A stretch of DNA of 64,000 nucleotides. Source: Chitinophaga rhizophila. GTDB lineage: Bacteria > Bacteroidota > Bacteroidia > Chitinophagales > Chitinophagaceae. Positions 1 through 8,208 of the stretch are shown one piece after another; within the stretch, counting starts at the first letter, position 1; every line of letters starts with the position of its first letter. The position numbers were made by a program, and so were the translations under genes. The DNA lies in the NCBI RefSeq assembly GCF_019492185.1, contig NZ_JAICCF010000006.1:124001-188000 (forward strand), in the 5' to 3' direction. The notes beneath the pieces were generated by a model, which did no database searches, was not told the DNA's origin, and saw nothing but the letters and a program-made list of their open reading frames with translations.

Positions 1-123
1 ATACATTGTGCAAAACTTCACGAGCCTGGGGTTTAGTTCATGGAAAAAAACCTCAAATGACTTTGAGTCGCTATCCTTTGTGATGCGCTCCCATAGATCA
101 TTTATATTAACCTCCTTTTGCAT
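1..123 (-). CDS. ECF sigma factor, N-terminal fragment (cut by the window edge)
   Basis: An open frame of 41 codons starts at the ATG on the minus strand at 121-123 and runs off the left edge. The translation contains LWERIT near residues 10-15 and, around residues 23-37, FEVFFHELNPRLVKF. This matches the region-2 start of Bacteroidota ECF sigma-70 factors (typically FEELFxxYYPRLxxFA). A purine-rich AAGGAAA lies about 8 bases upstream of the ATG. Sigma genes of this kind usually sit upstream of fecR and a TonB receptor; here those partners would lie outside the window to the left. Only the first 41 residues are visible, so family assignment rests on a short stretch. Confidence 0.6.
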   Translation of the reverse strand, partial: MQKEVNINDLWERITKDSDSKSFEVFFHELNPRLVKFCTMY

Positions 124-261
124 TCTAACTTTTCCTTATATTTCAGACGGCAATGTAGTAAAAGTATATGGCAAATAAAAATAATAAAACTTTCTGAATT
201 AATTAATTATAATATATATTATCTCTCATACATTCTAAAAAAGCATCAGAAAAACAGGCAC

Positions 262-293
262 AAAAAAGCCCGTCCTGCTTTCGCAAAACGGGC
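262..293 (-). terminator. Rho-independent terminator of the ferritin gene
   Basis: GCCCGT at 268-273 pairs with ACGGGC at 288-293, with a further inner TGC/GCA pairing. On the minus strand the stem is followed by six T (A262-267 on the plus strand). It lies just past the ferritin stop at 316. Confidence 0.75.
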
Positions 294-315
294 AGTTAAT
301 TAGTTGATTGTCAGC

Positions 316-813
316 TTAATACTGCTCCATAGTCATAATATCACGGTCGAAAAGGTATAAACCACTCTTATCATCACCTATTAATTCAAGTTTATCATTA
401 CACTCCCTGGCCAGACGCTCTTCCTCAATCTGCTCATTTACATACCATTGAAGGAAATTGTGCGTAGCATAATCCTTCTCCTGCAATGAAATATCCACTA
501 ACTCATTAATACCCTCACTCACCTTCACCTCATGCGCAAACAACTCCTCAAACGCCTTCTTCAGCGATACAAACGTTAATACCGGCTGAGCAAGCGCAGG
601 CACAATCGCAAAACCGCCTCTCTCATTGATATAATGAATCAGCTTCAACATGTGCATACGTTCCTCATCACTATGTTTGAAGAAAAATTTCGTTACGCCT
701 TTCAGACCGGGCTGAATATCCGCCCAACTGCCCATTGCAAGGTATGCCTGTGATGACTGTGCCTCCATGAGGACCTGACGGTTCAGGGCTTCCTGCATTC
801 TTTGTGACAACAT
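316..813 (-). CDS. ftnA: Ferritin (non-haem, bacterial FtnA type)
   Basis: 165 residues, the usual length for bacterial ferritin, which oxidises Fe(II) and stores ferric mineral in a 24-subunit cytoplasmic cage. The ferroxidase ligands expected for FtnA are visible: E17, E51 and H54 in the DEERMH helix, E95, and Q128/E131 near EQIEEE. No haem-ligating Met of bacterioferritin type is evident. The gene is monocistronic, ending in a hairpin at 262-293. It lies far from the haem uptake genes of this window, but both concern iron. No Fur-like operator could be recognised upstream. Confidence 0.95.
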   Translation of the reverse strand: MLSQRMQEALNRQVLMEAQSSQAYLAMGSWADIQPGLKGVTKFFFKHSDEERMHMLKLIHYINERGGFAIVPALAQPVLTFVSLKKAFEELFAHEVKVSEGINELVDISLQEKDYATHNFLQWYVNEQIEEERLARECNDKLELIGDDKSGLYLFDRDIMTMEQY

Positions 814-1166
814 ATAATTCGCTTTTTAAGTGAAGTAATGAACGGAATAAAAATACTGAATTTCCTGTGCACACATTAACCTGCCCTAAATTTAAACATA
901 CCTCAGTCCACACACTCCCCCTCCGCGGCACCCCTCTTACTTCATCAACCAATACCCTTCACCAGAAAAAAGATAAAGCCACACACGCCTATACGCCTGA
1001 TCCACCTTATAAAGCTCCACCTTCACTCTCCCTCCTTGTTAACTGACATCCACCAGCCTTTACAACGAAATTACAAATTGTCACTGTAATGTCACAGCAA
1101 TAGGATAATCTCTCCCGTTAATGCCTGCTCCCTACCCGACTACCCAGGCAGCCATCCCACTAACAA
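814..1166. other. Intergenic region upstream of ferritin
   Basis: 353 bases without a credible gene; a 93-codon open frame overlapping the ferritin start looks like a shadow. The one pattern seen is a pair of TGTCAC motifs exactly 11 bases apart (1079-1084 and 1090-1095). No TAnnTTTG promoter was found on the minus strand here. Confidence 0.5.
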
Positions 1167-1547
1167 CTACCGCTCAACGCCCTCCCGCTTCACAAAATCC
1201 TCCCTGTACGGACTAAACACATCAATCAATACTCCTGGCTCCAGACACAATGCCCCATGCACTACATGCGGCGGAATATAATAAGCATCTCCCGCTTTCA
1301 GCACCTTCTTCTCCCCATCAATCGTAATCTCAAATACACCACTCTCCACATGCGACATCTGTGAGTGGTAATGCTCATGCAATGCGCCTACCGCCCCCTG
1401 CTGAAACTCCACCTTCACCAGCATCAGCTGCTCATTATAAGCCATCACCTTCCTACGTATTCCCGGATCCGGATGCTCCCACGCAATATCCTTATCTTCT
1501 ATAAAAACATTCATCTGATTATATTTTAAAATGATCTCTCCTGCCAT
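1167..1547 (-). CDS. Single-domain cupin protein
   Basis: A small beta-barrel cupin (cupin_2 type), 126 residues from the longest start. The metal-binding signature is present: a His cluster in LHEHYHSQ around residues 56-63, a Glu in VESGVFEI, and a C-terminal His in PPHVVHGAL near residue 98. Substrate is unknown; relatives are often annotated as sugar-metabolism or quercetin-dioxygenase-like cupins. The start is uncertain. The upstream hairpin at 1553-1592 ends only 5 bases from this ATG, and family members usually begin at the position of Met12 (ATG at 1512-1514, giving MNVFIEDKDIAWE), so 1167-1514 (115 residues) is at least as likely. Confidence 0.85.
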   Translation of the reverse strand: MAGEIILKYNQMNVFIEDKDIAWEHPDPGIRRKVMAYNEQLMLVKVEFQQGAVGALHEHYHSQMSHVESGVFEITIDGEKKVLKAGDAYYIPPHVVHGALCLEPGVLIDVFSPYREDFVKREGVER

Positions 1548-1552
1548 AATTC

Positions 1553-1592
1553 AAAAAGTCCATAGCTCCGATATGGCTGCTATGGACTTTTT
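1553..1592. terminator. Perfect 14-bp stem terminator between the TlpA gene and the cupin
   Basis: AAAAAGTCCATAGC (1553-1566) pairs perfectly with GCTATGGACTTTTT (1579-1592), leaving a 12-base loop. A/T runs on both flanks let it work in either direction, but both neighbours run on the minus strand, so it most likely ends the TlpA-type transcript. Confidence 0.8.
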
Positions 1593-1650
1593 TATCTCTG
1601 CGAATGCATGCTGCCATTACAATAGTATGCCGGCCAGCAACACCCTGCTC

Positions 1651-2778
1651 TTATTTTAGTAATTCCTCAAGACGCTTATCCAGCTCCTCCCCTCTCAGGT
1701 TCTTAGCAACGATCTTGCCCTGTGGATCCAGCAGGAAATTCTGCGGAACAGATCTTACTCCGTACAGTTTAGCCACATCATTATCCCAGAACTTCAGGTC
1801 AGATACATGCGTCCAGGTCAACCCATCCTTATGAATAGCATTGATCCAGGCGTCACGACCGGTAGGCTGATCCAGCGATACGCTTACAATAGTGAACGCT
1901 TTATCTTTATGATGATTGTAAGCTGCCACTACATACGGATTCTCCATACGGCACGGACGGCACCAGGAAGCCCAGAAATCTACCAGTACATACTTACCAC
2001 GGAAGTCTTTCAGATTCACTGGTTTACCCAATGTGTCGTTCTGAGTGAACAACGGCGCTTCTGCACCAACTACTGTTGCTTTCCAGCTATTAATCAGCTT
2101 AGTCAGCGCCTGACCATTCTTCGTTTTTGTCAGTGACGGATCCAGGCTGTTTATCATAGAGTCCAGCTGAGGGATATTATCAGCCGCATCATTAGCATAC
2201 TGCTGTATCACATCCAGACTTACAAGCGACTTAGGATGCTTAGCTACAAAACCCTTATAAACAATACCCTGCTGATTACGGATTACCGCCAGCTTCTGGT
2301 CCAGGTACTGCTGGAACTCCTGACTGTTACGCTTTGCTTCGTCAGCCGCCATATATTCATTATTCAGCTCCTGGTACAGGCTTCCAACACTTTTCAGCGC
2401 CTCCTGTAACTGCTGGTTATCCGTGTTCAGCGCAGAACCACTGAATGTTACCTTCTTCAATGAATCAGGGCTATTCAGTGTAATGGTTCCTTTCTCAACA
2501 TAGAATATAATCATATCTCTGGAACGTGGATCTACCGGCGGTGTCGGATGTTTTAACACCATCATCGCCTGACCTGGTTCTTCAATAGCTCCTTTAAATT
2601 GAAATACACCGTCTTTCACTTCCGCAGAATCTCTCACTTCAACACCAGCATTACGGTATACGAGCTGCACCTTCGCAGGCGCATTCAGATTCCCAACCTT
2701 GCCTTTAATTACAAAATCCCCCTTCTGAGCTAACACAACACACGGGGAAAACAGTAAGGCTGCTAATAATTGCTTCAT
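1651..2778 (-). CDS. TlpA-like thioredoxin-fold lipoprotein or periplasmic protein with N-terminal DUF4369-like domain
   Basis: 375 residues from Met at 2776-2778, chosen because it starts a signal peptide (MKQLLAALLFSPCVVLAQ). The frame stays open further upstream to 2889, but that stretch looks like untranslated leader. The first half resembles the DUF4369 beta-sandwich common in Bacteroidota. The second half is a TlpA/AhpC-TSA redoxin with the active-site motif WASWCRPC and a following cis-Pro region (RSVPQNFLLD). Such proteins act in the periplasm in disulphide reduction or cytochrome maturation. The Cys in SPCVV could also serve as a lipobox, so lipid anchoring is possible. It is followed by a strong terminator. 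Confidence 0.85.
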   Translation of the reverse strand: MKQLLAALLFSPCVVLAQKGDFVIKGKVGNLNAPAKVQLVYRNAGVEVRDSAEVKDGVFQFKGAIEEPGQAMMVLKHPTPPVDPRSRDMIIFYVEKGTITLNSPDSLKKVTFSGSALNTDNQQLQEALKSVGSLYQELNNEYMAADEAKRNSQEFQQYLDQKLAVIRNQQGIVYKGFVAKHPKSLVSLDVIQQYANDAADNIPQLDSMINSLDPSLTKTKNGQALTKLINSWKATVVGAEAPLFTQNDTLGKPVNLKDFRGKYVLVDFWASWCRPCRMENPYVVAAYNHHKDKAFTIVSVSLDQPTGRDAWINAIHKDGLTWTHVSDLKFWDNDVAKLYGVRSVPQNFLLDPQGKIVAKNLRGEELDKRLEELLK

Positions 2779-3029
2779 GCTTGTTTTTTTGGTTTGATTT
2801 TGATTTTCACTAAAATTAGGAAATTCTGATGACGTGCCACTGCTGTATAAACTTATTCGGGATGACCGGTCAAAAGACAGTATGAACAAGATGCATTATC
2901 CCGCATCATACTAATCCCCTTTCTCTCCTGTTCTCCTACCTTTCAATACCACTCTCCCTTAAAAAAGGAAGCCCCGTCACCCTAAGAAATACGCATATCA
3001 ATAGCCTTCCGCAACAAATGTATGCCACA

Positions 3030-4346
3030 TCAATCTATACCCAGCTCTTTCTGAATCGTTTCCAATGAACGTCCTTTCGTTTCCGGCATCAACCTCCAGA
3101 CAAATAACAAGTGTAACAACATCATAACACTATAAAAAACAAAGGAATAGAAGCCGCCCATCTCACTACCCGACACGATAATCGGAAAGGTCCACGAAAT
3201 AATAGCTGCCATAATCCAGTGAGTAAAACTACCCAATGCCCCTCCCTGGGAACGCACGGAGTTAGGAAATATCTCTGATATAAACACCCAGATCACAGCT
3301 CCTTGTGAAAAGGCAAAAAATGCAATATATCCTATCAGATAGATCAGCACATTACCACCCAGATTGGCCGGATCACGAAATGCATATGCCGTCAGTCCAA
3401 GGAATACAATCATGCCTACCGAACCGATCACCAGCAATGTCTTCCGGCCAAACTTATCAATCACCGTCATCGCCAGCAAGGTGAAGAGCAGATTAGCCGC
3501 CCCAATATACACCGGTTGCAGATAAGCTTCTGCCTTATCAAAACCTGCCAGTTCAAAAATGCGCGGCGCATAATACAGAATGGCATTGATACCCGACAAC
3601 TGGTTGAACATGGCCAGCAATACTGCATAAATAATAGGCTTCGCATACCTCTTCTGAAACAACTTCTCCTGATGTGTTTTCACCGACTCCTTAATAGCCC
3701 TGATCGCCCCGTCTACATCCGGTTCCTGCAAACGACGCATAACCGGTACTGCCTCCGCTTCCCGGTTGTTCAGTATCAACCAGCGCGGACTTTCCGGAAT
3801 AGTACGTAACAATATAGCAAACAATGCAGCGGGCACCACCATTACACCCAGCATCCAGCGCCAGGAGTCATCGCCCATATCTACAAACAGGAAATTGGTC
3901 AGGTAAGCAATAAATATCCCGCCTACAATATTCAACTGAAAAGATCCCGCCAGGCGTCCCCTCAGATGGGCCGGAGAAATCTCCGAAATATACATAGGAC
4001 CTACTACCGATGAAGCCCCTACGGCCACACCTGCTGCAAATCGGAACAATACAAACAACAGCCAGGCAGATACCGAAGCGCAACCAATAGCAGAAACAAT
4101 ATACAGCGCCGCTATTACCAGCAATACCTTCTTCCGCCCATGAATACGGGCAGGCATACCCACTACCAGCGAGCCCAGTACTGTACCAATCAGACTGGAA
4201 GCTACTGTAAAGCCCAGCCAAAAAGGACTGAGCGACCATAATTCCATAATCGTTTTTTCAGCGCCGGATATCACTGCGGTCTCAAAACCAAACAGGAAGC
4301 CGCCAAGGGCAGCAATTAAAGCTATTCTAACAGGATAAGAAAACAT
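3030..4346 (-). CDS. Sugar-porter family MFS transporter
   Basis: 438 residues with about 12 hydrophobic segments. Family hallmarks of the sugar:proton symporter (XylE/GLUT-like) group are present: GGFLFGFETAVISGA in TM1, the GRKK loop after TM2, PESPRWL before the central loop, DKFGRKTLL after TM8, and the C-terminal PETKGRSLE. It should move a monosaccharide across the inner membrane; the sugar cannot be told from sequence. It appears monocistronic, with 250 bases to the preceding gene and a long empty region upstream. Confidence 0.9.
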   Translation of the reverse strand: MFSYPVRIALIAALGGFLFGFETAVISGAEKTIMELWSLSPFWLGFTVASSLIGTVLGSLVVGMPARIHGRKKVLLVIAALYIVSAIGCASVSAWLLFVLFRFAAGVAVGASSVVGPMYISEISPAHLRGRLAGSFQLNIVGGIFIAYLTNFLFVDMGDDSWRWMLGVMVVPAALFAILLRTIPESPRWLILNNREAEAVPVMRRLQEPDVDGAIRAIKESVKTHQEKLFQKRYAKPIIYAVLLAMFNQLSGINAILYYAPRIFELAGFDKAEAYLQPVYIGAANLLFTLLAMTVIDKFGRKTLLVIGSVGMIVFLGLTAYAFRDPANLGGNVLIYLIGYIAFFAFSQGAVIWVFISEIFPNSVRSQGGALGSFTHWIMAAIISWTFPIIVSGSEMGGFYSFVFYSVMMLLHLLFVWRLMPETKGRSLETIQKELGID

Positions 4347-5108
4347 GTGAAATTTTTATTGTGAGTTTTTGTGGAGCCGTGGATTCATCATAACGTATTT
4401 CTAAACAGGCAAAAAAAGTAAACATAAAAAACGGTAAAAACAATACTTATTGTTATTAATCGAAATATTTGACTTCCGATACCCATGCACCGGCTGCTTT
4501 CATAGCAACAATATACCAGTCCTGCAATCCGTAGCGCTATCGGTGCTCATATTCACTGCAGACTGCCTGCGCAACAAAAAGGTAATAGCTATACGCGGGT
4601 GCAACACATTCGCAGCAATAGCCACTTCCCTTTATAATTTCCAGATTTTACTATGAAAAAGTATCGGTTTGTTATCGCCTTATTATTCATTCCAACCAGG
4701 CGTCAAGAGGTCACTAAAAGGTCACCTCAATATCCCCGGGATATCGAAGTGACCTTTTGGTGACCTTCTGGTGATCCGATAACATGAAACATAAACCCTG
4801 TTTAAACCGAAAAAACATCCTGCCATAACCATCAGTATACCCAGACTCGTACACGTGGACAGTATCGTGATGTAGAGCAATAATACCGCAGGCAGCACCT
4901 CACTATAGCGGGGCCAGCATATCGCGCTGTTGTTATATCACCCAGGCGCAAATGATGTAAGTATTATAGTATTAAAATGATGTAAGTATCGGAAAGCTAA
5001 AATGGAAAAAACTGACAATATTTGAAATTCATATACGCCGGATTTGATATTGCTATAAACAATCACCTGCTGCTGCTGCAACTTTGTATTATTAAAACGA
5101 CACCAACA
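4347..5108. other. Long divergent intergenic region with a large inverted repeat
   Basis: 762 bases between a minus-strand transporter and a plus-strand hydrolase. No open frame here looks like a gene (a 68-codon plus frame at 4450 has no recognisable features). The one structured element is the inverted repeat at 4704-4770, listed separately. A CAACTTTG at 5079-5086 resembles the -7 promoter box and could serve the hydrolase gene. Confidence 0.5.
4704..4770. repeat. 33-base-arm imperfect inverted repeat built on 11-bp AGGTCAC units
   Basis: The arms 4704-4736 and 4738-4770 are complementary with four mismatches and a few G:T pairs around a central C4737. Each arm contains two AGGTCAC motifs spaced 11 bases apart (4708 and 4719 on the plus strand; the same on the minus strand in the other arm). 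There is no T tract, and no gene ends nearby, so it is not an ordinary terminator. Confidence 0.8.
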
Positions 5109-5807
5109 ATGAACACTTCTGCAATTAAAAACATTATTCTTGTACACGGCGCTTTTGCCGATGGCTCAGGATGGGAAGGCGTATATAATATACTTGCTCC
5201 TAAAGGTTATAACATCACTGTTTTACAGTACCCGATGACGTCACTGGAAGCAGATGTTGCAGCGCTGAACAATGCTATTGACAAACAGGAAGGCCCGACA
5301 TTACTGGTAGGACACTCCTACGGCGGCACCCTTGTTACTGAAGCAGGCGTATCACCAAAAGTAGCAGGCATTGTATACGTTGCGGCCTTTGAACCGGAGG
5401 TAAATGAATCAACCTTTGACCTGGTACAAAGTGAACCTATCGCGCCGGAAAATGGTATTATGAATCCTGATGAAAAAGGCTTTATCTACTACGAAAAAGC
5501 AAAATATCATGCGGGCTTCTGTGCTGATCTGTCTAAAGAAAAAGCAGCATTTATGTACGCCTCACACGGAGCCATTGCCGTATCCTGCTTTACTACACCA
5601 GTAAAAAATGCAGCCTGGAAGACGAAACCATCATATGCCATCATCACCACAGAAGATAAAGGCATCGTTCCTTCACTACAATATAAAATGGCTAAACGCT
5701 CCGGCGCAAAAGTGACAGAGATTCAAGCCAGTCATGTTGTATTCATCTCTCATCCGGAAGAAGTAGCTGCCGTGATCGAAGAGGCAGCGAATGAAATTAT
5801 CAACTAA
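5109..5807 (+). CDS. Alpha/beta hydrolase
   Basis: 232 residues from ATG 5109, chosen because the family fold starts right after it (KNIILVHGAFADGSGW). The oxyanion HG motif, nucleophile elbow GHSYGG (Ser70) and late catalytic His (SHVV, His209) are all present, with a plausible acid in TTEDKG. This looks like the small salicylate-esterase/hydroxynitrile-lyase-like hydrolase group found in many soil bacteria; the substrate is unknown. No signal peptide is seen, so it is probably cytosolic. It faces the AraC-type gene tail to tail with a 71-base gap. Confidence 0.9.
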   Translation: MNTSAIKNIILVHGAFADGSGWEGVYNILAPKGYNITVLQYPMTSLEADVAALNNAIDKQEGPTLLVGHSYGGTLVTEAGVSPKVAGIVYVAAFEPEVNESTFDLVQSEPIAPENGIMNPDEKGFIYYEKAKYHAGFCADLSKEKAAFMYASHGAIAVSCFTTPVKNAAWKTKPSYAIITTEDKGIVPSLQYKMAKRSGAKVTEIQASHVVFISHPEEVAAVIEEAANEIIN

Positions 5808-5878
5808 ACACCGGACAATAAGTAACAGGCAGGAATCAGCCATGGCGAGCAACATCCTGTCAGCATCAGCGAGTAATA

Positions 5879-6850
5879 CTATGCTGATTGACGGCTCATC
5901 AATAGCTGATTCCTGCTGCTTACTTCCTTATTACCAAAAGACATCTTCCTGTAACTTGCCGGTGTCATCCCGGCATTTTTACGAAAGAAAGAACTAAAAT
6001 TAGGCTGCTCTGCAAAGCCAATGCTATAGCCTATATCCTGCAAGGTCCAGTCAGTTTGCAACAGCAACTGCTTGGCCACTTCCAACAAACGGTTACGAAT
6101 ATGTGTACTTATGTTTAACCCCGTACGTTTTTTCAACAAGCTATTCAGATAATTAGGATGCACATGCAGATTAGCAGCAAACTCTTTAGCCGTTTTCATA
6201 GCTATAGGAGTAGCATAATGTACATTCGTGATTTCTCTTTCAAGCAGACTGAAAAACGCATGCACATAACGGTCTTCATCTGATACATGGTCTGGTGCCT
6301 TAAAGTCTGTGATCCTTGCGCATTGTATCAGCAATAGCTGCAGATATGTCTGCATCGCATCTGCATGTAAAGGGTTGCCGGTTAATTCTTCCTGCTGCAT
6401 ACTGCTGAAGATACTATTCAGCGAATGCATGTCCGCAGCTGCAAGACGGATAATATTCCTGCAACCTGTATCAAAAAGCTGGTACTTTTCGATGGTTGTT
6501 TTTAACAAAGGAAATTCATCCAGCAGCCGGCGGGTAAAAAGACAGTCGAATCCCTCCTGTATGACAGACAGAGATTTCCACGAGATGACATCTGCGGGAT
6601 GAATGAGTACCAATACCGGCTCATCAATATAGTAAGAGCGCGCCCCTACTGTCAGCATTCCTTCTCCTTTTGTGATCATTAATACCTGGTAGAAGTCCCG
6701 CCGATGCGGCGTGATACAGTTGTTGCAATCACGGCTAACGCGGCTATACACCCGTATGGGCAGAGGTGAAAAGTCTCCTGTTGTTACAGGAATATTATAT
6801 GGGGAATGGGTTGGCAAACTACTTCTATGAGTTCCCGGTGTTCTGATCAT
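5879..6850 (-). CDS. AraC-family transcriptional regulator
   Basis: 323 residues. The N-terminal part (about 40-180) has the cupin-like effector-binding pattern (RRDFYQVLMITKGEGML). The C-terminal ~100 residues form the double helix-turn-helix, ending in LQDIGYSIGFAEQPNFSSFFRKNAGMTPASYRK, split here only by description. It lies 174 bases downstream of the aldo/keto reductase on the same strand, with a terminator between them, so it is probably transcribed separately. The neighbouring hydrolase and reductase are plausible targets, but this is inference. Confidence 0.9.
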   Translation of the reverse strand: MIRTPGTHRSSLPTHSPYNIPVTTGDFSPLPIRVYSRVSRDCNNCITPHRRDFYQVLMITKGEGMLTVGARSYYIDEPVLVLIHPADVISWKSLSVIQEGFDCLFTRRLLDEFPLLKTTIEKYQLFDTGCRNIIRLAAADMHSLNSIFSSMQQEELTGNPLHADAMQTYLQLLLIQCARITDFKAPDHVSDEDRYVHAFFSLLEREITNVHYATPIAMKTAKEFAANLHVHPNYLNSLLKKRTGLNISTHIRNRLLEVAKQLLLQTDWTLQDIGYSIGFAEQPNFSSFFRKNAGMTPASYRKMSFGNKEVSSRNQLLMSRQSA

Positions 6851-6966
6851 ACCTGTCTGGATTTACAGTTACAAATATGTCTGAGATCGGGCACATTCCG
6901 GTTGTCCCTATTCTCGGTCTTTAAGTACTTTTCCCGGTTTTTAGGAGCAGTGGGGATACTTACAAT

Positions 6967-7004
6967 AAAAAAGCTGCCTATCCCTGTAGTGAGGGACAGA
7001 CAGC
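6967..7004 (-). terminator. Terminator of the aldo/keto reductase gene
   Basis: On the minus strand, GCTGTCTGTCCCT pairs with AGGGATAGGCAGC (G:T pairs included) and is followed by six T (A6967-6972 on the plus strand). It sits 20 bases past the reductase stop. Confidence 0.75.
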
Positions 7005-7024
7005 CTTAACACAATCAGATGTGA

Positions 7025-7870
7025 TTATCTGGACAGTTGTTCAAACTCTTCCTCAGTCAGTTCGATATCAGCCGCTTTCAGGTTTTCTTCCAGGTGCTGA
7101 ATAGATTTGGTGCCCGGGATGAGCAGGATATTATCTGCACGTTGCAGTAACCACGCCAGCGCAATCTGAGCGGTTGTTGCATTGTATTTCTCAGCAATCT
7201 TGCTGATCTTTTCTGCCAGTGTATCCGGACCGGAAGCCAGCGGGAACCATGGAATAAAGGCCAGATTATGCTGTGTTGTATAATCCAGTACCTCTTCCCA
7301 TTGCCGGTTGCCCAGGTTATACAGGTTCTGTACAGATACTATCGGGAGCACTTTCTGCGCACGCTCAATCTGCGCAACATCTACTTCTGATAAGCCTACA
7401 TACCTGATCTTACCGGCTTTTACAGCGTCCGCGACAGGCGCCAGTGTTTCTTCTACCGGCACTTTCGGATCAAAGCGGTGCAGTTGCCAGAGATCAATGG
7501 TATCAACTTTCAGGCGTTGCAGACTACCTTCAATATTCTCCCGGATAAATTCGGGACGGCCGTCAGGTACCCACTTGTTAGGGCCCGGACGTTGAAATCC
7601 GCCTTTCGTAGCGATTACTACCCCTTTCTGATATGGATGCAATGCATCTGCAATCAGTGTTTCGTTTAACTTCGGCCCATATGCTTCCGCTGTGTCGATA
7701 AAGTTAACACCGCCGGCTACGGCAGCCTGCAGTACTTTCTTTGCGTTCTCACGGTCTGCTACCTCTCCAAATACGCCTGTTCCTGTCAATTGCATTGCAC
7801 CGTAACCAAGACGGTTGATCTCCAGCTGACCACCTAAACGGTAAGTCAGATTCTTTGTGCTTGTTGCCAT
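7025..7870 (-). CDS. Aldo/keto reductase
   Basis: 281 residues from ATG 7868-7870 (an in-frame ATG at 7889-7891 would add seven residues). The catalytic tetrad of the NADP(H)-dependent TIM-barrel family is present: D59, Y64, K89, H121. The GTKSIQHLEENLKA cofactor-binding segment near the C-terminus is also intact. It belongs with the YdbC/pyridoxal-reductase-like oxidoreductases; a precise substrate cannot be assigned. It has its own terminator and lies upstream of the AraC-type gene. Confidence 0.9.
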   Translation of the reverse strand: MATSTKNLTYRLGGQLEINRLGYGAMQLTGTGVFGEVADRENAKKVLQAAVAGGVNFIDTAEAYGPKLNETLIADALHPYQKGVVIATKGGFQRPGPNKWVPDGRPEFIRENIEGSLQRLKVDTIDLWQLHRFDPKVPVEETLAPVADAVKAGKIRYVGLSEVDVAQIERAQKVLPIVSVQNLYNLGNRQWEEVLDYTTQHNLAFIPWFPLASGPDTLAEKISKIAEKYNATTAQIALAWLLQRADNILLIPGTKSIQHLEENLKAADIELTEEEFEQLSR

Positions 7871-8155
7871 GTTCTTACGTTTTAAAATCAATCCTGAAAT
7901 TGTGAGTGAATATTGTTACATCGGTTTTTGCAAACCATCCTTTATGCATCAATAAGTATACCCGGCTAACCTTGCTGTCATGCGCTGTTTATGGATCGTC
8001 GTGTACATTTCCTGCAATATGATATGCGCGTAGTACCATGCCATATCATACTTGTTTACTGAAGAATACAAAGGTGGGAAGATTATACCATTCAGCAGTT
8101 GGTAAAAACAAAGGAATTATTATGAACTTCAAAGAATCGGGGGAATGAAAGGCAT

Positions 8156-8187
8156 AAAAAAAGGTGTGTCCTGTACAGACACACCTT
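8156..8187 (-). terminator. Terminator of the GH95 gene
   Basis: GGTGTGTC (8163-8170) pairs with GACACACC (8178-8185). On the minus strand it is followed by seven T (A8156-8162 on the plus strand). It stands 20 bases after the GH95 stop. The rest of 7871-8208 holds nothing else I can recognise. Confidence 0.8.
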
Positions 8188-8208
8188 CAGCTATTATCAT
8201 ATTTTCAG

